Assembly (NCBI GenBank): GCA_958496175.1
Contig: OY292277.1
Coordinates: 35,413,050 to 35,477,049, forward strand
DNA: 64,000 nt
Direction: 5' to 3'
DNA from: Sisyra terminalis
Taxonomy: Eukaryota > Arthropoda > Insecta > Neuroptera > Sisyridae
A model generated the notes under the pieces. It was not told the DNA's origin. It saw only the letters and a list, made by a program, of their open reading frames with translations, and searched no databases. This document shows positions 56,431 through 64,000 of this stretch, one piece after another; the first letter of the stretch is position 1, and the number at the start of each line of letters is the position of its first letter. The translations under genes were made by a program, and so were the position numbers.

Positions 56431-56544
56431 AAATACGGTATTTATTACAATTATAGAATAGACTAAAAAAGCAACTTTTATCTAGGAAATCTTAATAATA
56501 GCTGCTTTTTAGTCTATTCTATAATTGTAATAAATACCGTATTT
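56431..56544. repeat. compact foldback with flanking direct repeats
   Basis: About 42 bases starting AAATACGGTATTTATTAC recur inverted with almost no change (ending GTAATAAATACCGTATTT), spacer about 30 bases. TATCTAGGAAATCTTAATA lies in the spacer and TATCTAGCAAATCTTAATA just after the right arm, suggesting a template-switch copy rather than a transposon. Confidence 0.8.
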
Positions 56545-56624
56545 ATTATCTAGCAAATCTTAATACAACAAATAAAAAACTTTAATTTCTTTTGAGCTAT
56601 AATTTCTTAGTATACCGTCTAATG

Positions 56625-56800
56625 GGGTACACTGAGGTGTAAGCTAGAGTGAACTTAGATTAAACTGTCAAAAATATATTGAATATCTTCTGATTTCCAC
56701 TTTTCTAAATATTTTTCTTACCTAGCTAATTTAATTTGAACTGATACAAATGTTTAGAAATCAACCACCGTTACAATTTCCCTACTTCAAAGCCGACTTA
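56625..56800 (+). repeat. unclassified dispersed repeat, copy 2
   Basis: Partner of 40925-41095; shares the GTGTAAGCTAGAG and TTCTTACC(T/C)AGC blocks. Confidence 0.6.
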
Positions 56801-56961
56801 AAGGGAAAACAATAAAATTAGTAGAAATAAACTCTGAAAAGAGTTCCAGGACTCAAAAAATTTAGAGAAAATAAAAATTCAAATTTTACATTGGGCTTAT
56901 AAAGTACGCTCCCTCTAGTCTATAGATCAGTGGCGATGTACTTTACGTTTTCGGGAAGGTA

Positions 56962-57070
56962 ATAGTTAAGGTTGATTGGTTAAGGTAGCCGCTCTAAAAC
57001 TAGTATATACTGGATTTGCTTCTTGTATCGAGTAAATTTTATATACTTATTTCTTGATTTACTGAAAAAC
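56962..57070 (+). mobile_element. tRNA-derived SINE, copy 11 (diverged)
   Basis: GGTTGATTGGTTAAGGTAGC resembles the A-box region; CTCTAAAACTAGTATATAC and CTTGTATCGAGTAAATTTT follow. The tail is lost. Confidence 0.65.
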
Positions 57071-58625
57071 TCTTAACTTACACAATATGATTTTATTTGG
57101 CTAACGAAACAAGTTGGGAAGGGAAGTGAGCGAAGTGAGCAAGAGTTTAAACCCTACTGGTTATTATATTAAAAAAATACATTGACCTATATATGTATCA
57201 ATGTCAAAGATATCACAAGAGAATCTCAATACATCGGTTATTACTTGTGGTCAAGAGAAAAGTTGTCAGAAATTATTACAACTGATAAGACGTGATACCT
57301 TAGAATATTATTCTTGAATTTATTTGCTTTGTAAATTAATGGAAATATGTAAACCGAAAATCGTTAATCTACCCCGAGTGTAACAAAAACATTGCTACAT
57401 ATTCAAGTATAAGGAAATCATGTGTTGTCAACAACATTTTTTCTACATAAAATTAAAACAAAACTTTCAATATTTTAATTTAATCTAAATTTTAAATTAC
57501 AATACGAATTGAATAACACAATAAATTCTTACACAAACTAATTTATTGGTGAATAAAAAAGAAGAAAATCCAATGGAATTGTCGATGAAAGAAGAGAAGA
57601 AATAGAATGGCAAAAATTTTACCTATCTGATAACAAAGATCTTATAAATAAACTAAATTGGAAGAATGGTTCACTTATTAAGACATAGGAATGCAAAAAA
57701 AAATGTTATTTATTCGATTTTAGATGAGAGTAAAAGAGAATTTTGTTCACTAAACCTAATCGAGGTTACTTATTTCAATTTACGTCTTCTAAGTTCATCA
57801 ATTAATTAATTATGGCCACAAAGAACATTTTTCATGCTCACTCTTCATTAAGCGATTTGTATTTCAGGAAATCTTCAAGGTCGGTTAATTTTTTCTTAAA
57901 ACACAAAAAATAATCTTAATGAATCATCACGAATTCCCAAATTACGATCAGTTCCAAATCAATGTTTATTTTATCTGATTCTTATATTTTTTCTATTTTT
58001 TTAGTGAGGGGAAAGGAGAGTTAATAAGAAGATTTAAATAGTATGAACGTTAGAACTGTTCAACATAGGACTGACGCAGATGAAGATGTTGGAAAATTGA
58101 TTATTTACACGCAAAATTTGGCCTCATTTTAGTAAATCTCAGGAAATTAAATAATATAACAAGATTAAAAGATAAAGAACAATATTAACAGAACTTTTTT
58201 TGAACAATAGTTGACCAAGATAAAAAATAACGAAAGAAGAAGAAAAATGTTACATTTGTTAAGTTTATTACGGAAAAGAAAACTATGTTAACCATAGAAT
58301 GTTGTTAGCTTTAGTGGTGTAATTTTTACGTTTTGTTTAACAAAATATTTCCAAAATAAAAGCATAACATCCAGTTATATGAACTATGGTCTAGGATTTC
58401 TTGGGCATCTATAAAAAATCATCTTTTCTTGTAAATTTACCTCTATTAGAGGTAGTTCAGAAAAATTTAAATTTAATTGAATGTTAGAAATAAGGATCAA
58501 AAATTATTTCAAAAAATCTCTAATAGTAGTTTTGAAGTTTTTTAGTCGCATTTTTTGTCATACCGTTTCTATGCTTGAAATGTCAAAATGTGGCTTTTTG
58601 GACATAATTTCTCATTTCCATTTCA
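57071..58625. other. AT-rich non-coding DNA
   Basis: Nothing recognised on either strand. Confidence 0.5.
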
Positions 58626-58633
58626 GTTATACG

Positions 58634-58840
58634 CAATAATTCTTAACCTGGGTTCCAGCGAACCCCAGGGGTTTGGTGAGTCAGTCTCTCGGGTTCGACG
58701 GTTCATTTCATATATAAATATATAAGTTTTGATGATGAATATGAGAAATAATATTTAATTTTTCCCATTAAGAAGGGTTCGGTGAAGGCATATATGTAAC
58801 TGTTGGGGGTCAGTGCAACCAATGGGGCTAAGAACCACTG
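58634..58840. mobile_element. hAT-type MITE, larger family
   Basis: The left end reads CAATAATTCTTAACCTGGG (a decayed CAGTGGTTCTTAACC) and the right end GGGGCTAAGAACCACTG; inside are GAACCCC/GGGGGTCAG modules typical of hAT non-autonomous elements. The 8-bp flanks do not match, so the target duplication is lost or the left end is mutated. Confidence 0.6.
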
Positions 58841-59209
58841 GGCTGTAAATAGAGCTGTAAGTTGTAATTGTAGATACAACATTTAGTCTAATACATATTA
58901 GTACTTTACCGTAGTACAATACTATCGTAGTATCATGCCAGTTTTTTAGGTTTTAATCTTCTAAGTTCGTTTTTTTTTACATAAAAGAAATGGTATCCCA
59001 GATTTATGAGACTTACAAGGTTTGGGAGTATTCCAGAATCTTCTTAGTATTCTTTTTTTTCGTAAGCTACAATTCTAGCCATTCTAGCATTACACGTAAT
59101 TTTAAATACATAAGTTTAATTTAGGTTTGAAATAAGATGGTTTATTCGTGTGGATTTACCTACATATATCTCACACCCCATGTAAGGATTTGCATAGTTT
59201 CTGTTTTTT

Positions 59210-59340
59210 AATAGTTATTTATCGTCGCTTTATAACTAGCAAGAACTTTATCGATTTTAGGATTAATTAAAATCCGTAATCGAGTTATATCTAAAATTTG
59301 CTCGATACGAGGATCGAACCCAACTTTCATAGTTTTGGGA
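59210..59340 (-). mobile_element. tRNA-derived SINE, copy 12 (head truncated)
   Basis: The tail and body are well kept (the inverse of ATCGTCGCTTTATAAC and GAGGATCGAACCCAACTT, including a good B box), but the A-box head ends at AGTTTTGGGA (59340) where unrelated sequence begins. Confidence 0.8.
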
Positions 59341-59426
59341 AATGAAAATTTGAAACCATTTTCATTAATTACAATGGAGATGGTTTTCTGTGAAATAATT
59401 GTAGAGATGCATTCATGTTGTTAAGG

Positions 59427-60032
59427 AGGTTCTTCCGTGTGATGGATAAAAAAATCAATTTTCTTTTTTTACAAAAATTACTTTCTTATCATGTCTAAAA
59501 TATGGTAGTAAGTTTTTTTTTTTAAATTTGAAGCCGTTAAAAAGATACATTCATTACAAAGATGCAGAAGTCGTTATAATTTTAATCGTATTTGAAATTT
59601 GTCTTCATCATATCTCGACAACGTTTTCACTGACTTCCAATTTATAGGGAAAACTTAGCACAATAGACGCACAAAAATTATAAAAATCATTAAAAAATTC
59701 CTAATATTTCTATTTTTTTTTGAAAAATATCATTAAAAGTACATAAAATTGCAGTTTTTTTCTTCAGAAATAAGTCTGCCAGAAATCTAATTTTCTATAT
59801 TTTCAATTGCTTTTACTTCCTTTCATACTTTCAAAGTTACCAATTAAAATGCCGTTTTTTTTTTACTTGAGATAAGCCAATCAGCCGAAATAGTGGAAAC
59901 AATGAACGCCCATTTTTGGGAGACGGGTGTCTTTAGAGCGTTATAACTCACGTTTTATTAAAGATTTTTGGCTAAAAATTGCTGTAAAAGTGCTTAAAAA
60001 CAAAACATCGCACGGAAGAACCCTACTAAGCA
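59427..60032. mobile_element. TIR element related to the 10.2-kb foldback
   Basis: GGTTCTTCCGTGTGATGG on the left and the inverse (CATCGCACGGAAGAACC) on the right, 600 bases apart. Internally ATAACTCACGTTTTATT resembles 10064-10080. No coding sequence. Family shared with 10165-10580. Confidence 0.55.
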
Positions 60033-61317
60033 AAATTCCCTTCTTTTCTTTTTCCTTTTTCTCCTTTTTGTGATTTCTGGAGCATCTTTGGTGAGTTTCT
60101 TTGCATTGCGTTCTAAAAGAACTATTGTGTCCCGAAGTGGTTCCTAGTTCAAATTAGTTAGACCTGCTTTTCAGTAGCATAACGGGGGTCGAGGAGTGCC
60201 AAGGCACTGGGCAGTACATGAAAATGGGGCGGCATATTGACAATTATAATTAAATGAAAGATTTTGCTTTGAGAAAAACAAGTAGAGTAAATTTTTCAAT
60301 AATTAGTTTGAAGAATTTAATGATATATTTTACTTTTTACTAATTTTTTTAACTGATAAAAAATGATAAATATTCCGAGTGACCCCTGGTGGCAAAAATT
60401 CATGCTGCCCTTCTGAAACAAATCTAAATAGGCAACTAATTGGGTTTCTACAGATGTTCCCTAATTAATGTTCAGGTGATCCTTAGGAACTAAGGCATCT
60501 ACGACCCAGAGTCGGGTAATCAAACAGAACGTGAAAGACAGTTCTCCCTTTCTCTGCATTTTTTTATGCAGTTGACTCGATATTTGTTCCTGTACTATTG
60601 AGATCTTTAACCTATAGCCCTATATAGAGTATATCCAAAGTTAAAGTCCTATATCTTTACAAGTCTACCAGCATTCCTATTTCTTTACTGTTGTTGTTTA
60701 TTTATGTTCGGGTTCCCCAGAAGTTTTTTAACTTATTATAGTTGCAACCTTCGTTCACTATGTACAAAAAATACATAGTGAATAGTGAATAGTTACTATT
60801 TACTATTTACAAATAGTAAATTAAATATAATGTGCTTCATTTTGTTATATATGCTAATATGTGTAAATTAAAAATAAATATATTTTTTATTCCACGTTTT
60901 ATAAATAAAATCTCCACCTATATAGGCCTCCATCAATTCTACCTAGGGCTTCAGATTTTCAAAAATTACCAGTTTTACGTGTTTCTGAGTATACGGAACA
61001 ATAATTTGCAAAAAGACTTTGAACTGTTTATTGGTTCTAAAAAATAATATATTTTCAAAAATGCAAATTATATAGCATGTTTAATCCTTAGTCAATATAA
61101 GTTATTTCAGTCTAATATAATAAATAATGTAAAAAATAACGCTTTTTTATTTTTATTCAACGCCCGTTTCATAGTTTCCAATCTAATAGTTGCAAAAAAA
61201 AAGTTAATTCGCCAAAATTTTAACAGTTATTCATTCTTTTGTAATTTACAATTTAAGTAATCATTGCAGTAAGTTTATGTTTCCTTATTCTAAGACCTGA
61301 ATTTTTTCTGAGATAAT
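60033..61317. other. AT-rich non-coding DNA
   Basis: No gene. Short hairpin CACTATGTA...TACATAGTG near 60757-60781 followed by ATAGTTACTATTT-type self-complementary runs. A GC-rich patch at 60185-60245 is unexplained. Confidence 0.45.
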
Positions 61318-61660
61318 TTAGTTTAAGAAACAGAGCTAGAGCAGAAGCTATGGAAGCTGGGAGCTTAAACCTTTAACAAAAGTACTTGGGGAGCTAAAAT
61401 ATTTATTTTTAGTGAGGCCATTATAATCTGTACTGATTCCAGGTCTTAATAATCTTGGGTTAAATACAGTACAGTAAATACTTCAAAAATATTATTTGAA
61501 AATTCGTGCACTTAGTAATTTCGTAGATAAATTAATCTTTGATGATCTGAACAACAGGTATAAGTATTACAAATTAAACTATATCTGGGCTAAAGCTGAG
61601 CCGAACATTAGTTTTAGAGCCGGAGCCGTAACTAATTTAGGTTACCTCCTTAGTCCTGGA
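61318..61660 (+). repeat. dispersed repeat with GGAG/GCT-rich modules, copy 2
   Basis: Partner of 8780-9140, sharing the GGAGCTAAAATAT(A/T)TAT block and GAGC(C/T)GGAGC motifs near the other end. Confidence 0.4.
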
Positions 61661-63141
61661 TAAAGATACTTTAATAACTTCATGATAATATTGCTTTTAT
61701 TCATACAAAAGTTTGAAAGGAAAATAAGTTATTTTTCAAAAACTAGACAAACATAAATTTTATACAAAAAGAAATAATTATCATGCTACTTAAAATGTAC
61801 TTATTTCTTAATATCAAGTTACTGTAAACCTGATTACAAATTTCTCTTGGCAAATCTTTTGATACACTTTTCAAAGTAAAAAAAAAATAAAGACAATTTT
61901 AATGTTATACTTATTTATATACATCTCAACTAATAGTTTAATACTGTTAAGTATAACAATACTGTGCAGCTGAAAGAAAACTATGGTATAAAAAACAAAT
62001 GATAAACACGTTTGGTTGTACATATCACGCATTGAAATCTCTCACAAGTTTCTTTCAATCCCGAATTTTTCACTTAAACTAGCATAATTTCATAAAATAA
62101 TAACAATTGCACTTCCTTTTCCTCATTATTTAACAATTTTCCTCCATAAAATTTTACTCGTTTTTTTTTTTGCTAAACAGCAAATTCCAGTCGTTCATCC
62201 CTCCTCAATTACCGTGGAAGACAATAAAATTATTGTTTTGTAATTTGTCGTTGTTCAGCTTCTTCAGTTTTTAATACCTATAAAGTAGCTCCAAGTAACA
62301 GTGAAAGTAAAGTTTACTTGTAAAGGTATCTTATTTAATTCATTATCGTAACATTTCAATATGAAAATACCCTCCATTTTTCAGTGAACTTTTTCACCGC
62401 GAATAACAATACTAATATGTAAGAATAAATATGATTGTTGTTTAATTAAATATTTAAATATGCGCGGGAATCAGCTTGTTTTATCCGAACAAGTAAAATC
62501 TGTTATGCAATCAATTTGCAAATCAATTGCTGTAGTGTACAACGACAAAAATTTAATTATCTTGAAAATTATTGGCGTACCAACTAACCTTTTGCTCTAC
62601 GGATTTTTTGAGTATCCGTTTCGAAAATTCATTTACCTAAGTACCTAGTCTTTGTGCAAAGGTAAAAAGGTTATAAGTATAATGTTTACGATGCTCGTAA
62701 GAAATTAAGAGGAAAATAAATGAGCCGGGGTTACAAAATTGCACAATGAAATTTCTTTATCCTTCGGAAATTGAAACCGGAGAAAGTTTTTGAAAGTGAC
62801 AAATATTATTGGCTTTCTTCTCTTTTGAAAAATTTCAAAAGTTTGAATTGCTCAATTCGTGAATTTTGCATTTATTATAAATGCATAATATGAAACAATC
62901 TATTATGATAATTATCTAATAATGCAAACGATTCCTAATATTAAATTACGAAAGCTTAATCAATATTCTTAAAACTAGTACTTAGTTGTATAATGCAATA
63001 GATTTTTGAAATTGTTTGAAATCAAATATTGGTATAAATTTCAGTTATTCTGTTTTTTAACTTTGTTTGTAATTTATACAATCGGCACTTATGTACTTTT
63101 GTACTTTTGATGCAATTAAATATAAAATTAAAGGTAACTTT
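61661..63141. other. AT-rich non-coding DNA
   Basis: The 62-codon frame at 62460-62648 has no recognisable motif or flanking splice support. Nothing else seen. Confidence 0.45.
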
Positions 63142-63570
<429 letters not shown>

Positions 63571-64000
63571 AATATTTTTCATTAATACCAGCCGAATAAA
63601 TTATATAGATTCTTTTTTTTCTAAAAAAATGAATTTCTCAAAAGAAAACCAAAAGCCTCTTATGGTTTCAAATTAAAAACAGGATCTTCATAATTTCGTT
63701 TTGTCCAGTTATTCGTTAGCCTCACATAATATTAGTCATATTGGTCATGTATTTGGGTACATTTTAATGCAGACGCTAATCGCTAGTTTTAGCTACTAAT
63801 GTAGTCACGTTACTAAAATGCAACCTATGCGCCATCTCAAAAAAGTAGCGATAAAATTAAGCTTTATCGCCATATTCTATGAATAAATTTTCCAAAAAGA
63901 GTACCTAGTAGGTATATTTCTTACTATGTTTACTAACAAGTATGAATACTTATTACTCACAATTATATACACATACCCATACAATACAGCGATTATATCG
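63571..64000. other. non-coding DNA to window end
   Basis: Nothing recognised after the NUMT. A possible short extension of mitochondrial-like sequence up to about 63600 cannot be placed in cox1. Confidence 0.4.

Noticed and set aside
60165..60430. GC-rich GGGCGGCATATTG...CATGCTGCCC segment as a hAT element
   Set aside because: No convincing termini or 8-bp duplication could be found.
62460..62648. 62-codon frame starting MRGNQLVLSEQ
   Set aside because: No family resemblance, no splice evidence, and length within chance expectation.

Overview
The window looks like arthropod, most probably insect, genomic DNA. It is very AT-rich, a secreted-protein gene is split by short (56-63 nt) GT-AG introns plus one long intron, and the space between genes is full of old transposable-element (TE) debris: a Jockey-type non-LTR retrotransposon, a mariner remnant, hAT MITEs and a tRNA-derived SINE. 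A nuclear copy of mitochondrial cox1 reads with the invertebrate mitochondrial code. I cannot name the species; a beetle is possible but unproven.

The one well-supported host gene lies on the minus strand (33803-46781). Four coding exons join in frame at consensus splice sites into a ~1,734-aa secreted protein: signal peptide, ~1,100-residue Ser/Thr/Glu-rich mucin-like region, then a C-terminal serpin domain. Its reactive-centre-loop region is greatly lengthened and lacks a normal inhibitory hinge. It may be a non-inhibitory serpin of the Drosophila Spn100A kind; that assignment is tentative. The 7.7-kb first intron has accumulated at least seven repeats.

Layout: 1-3004, a 5'-truncated Jockey-like LINE with one in-frame stop and two frameshifts. 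3005-23090, AT-rich non-coding DNA with SINEs, foldback elements, a hAT MITE and a Helitron-like family. 23095-29532, a foldback element followed by a 6.1-kb, nearly perfect palindrome whose centre is another copy of that element. 29533-33600, repeats and a LINE tail. 33600-47550, the serpin gene. 47550-63100, AT-rich DNA with a LINE RNase H fragment, a mariner pseudogene, SINEs and MITEs. 63142-63570, a cox1 NUMT.

The points most worth a second look are: (i) four inverted-repeat elements whose arms carry a hammerhead-ribozyme-like motif with a covarying stem; (ii) the palindrome centred on one of them; (iii) the mucin-serpin architecture and its lengthened loop; (iv) two copies of a repeat ending in a Helitron-like hairpin plus CTAG-T terminus with a compensatory base-pair change. 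Everything comes from reading the sequence by eye; no database search was run.
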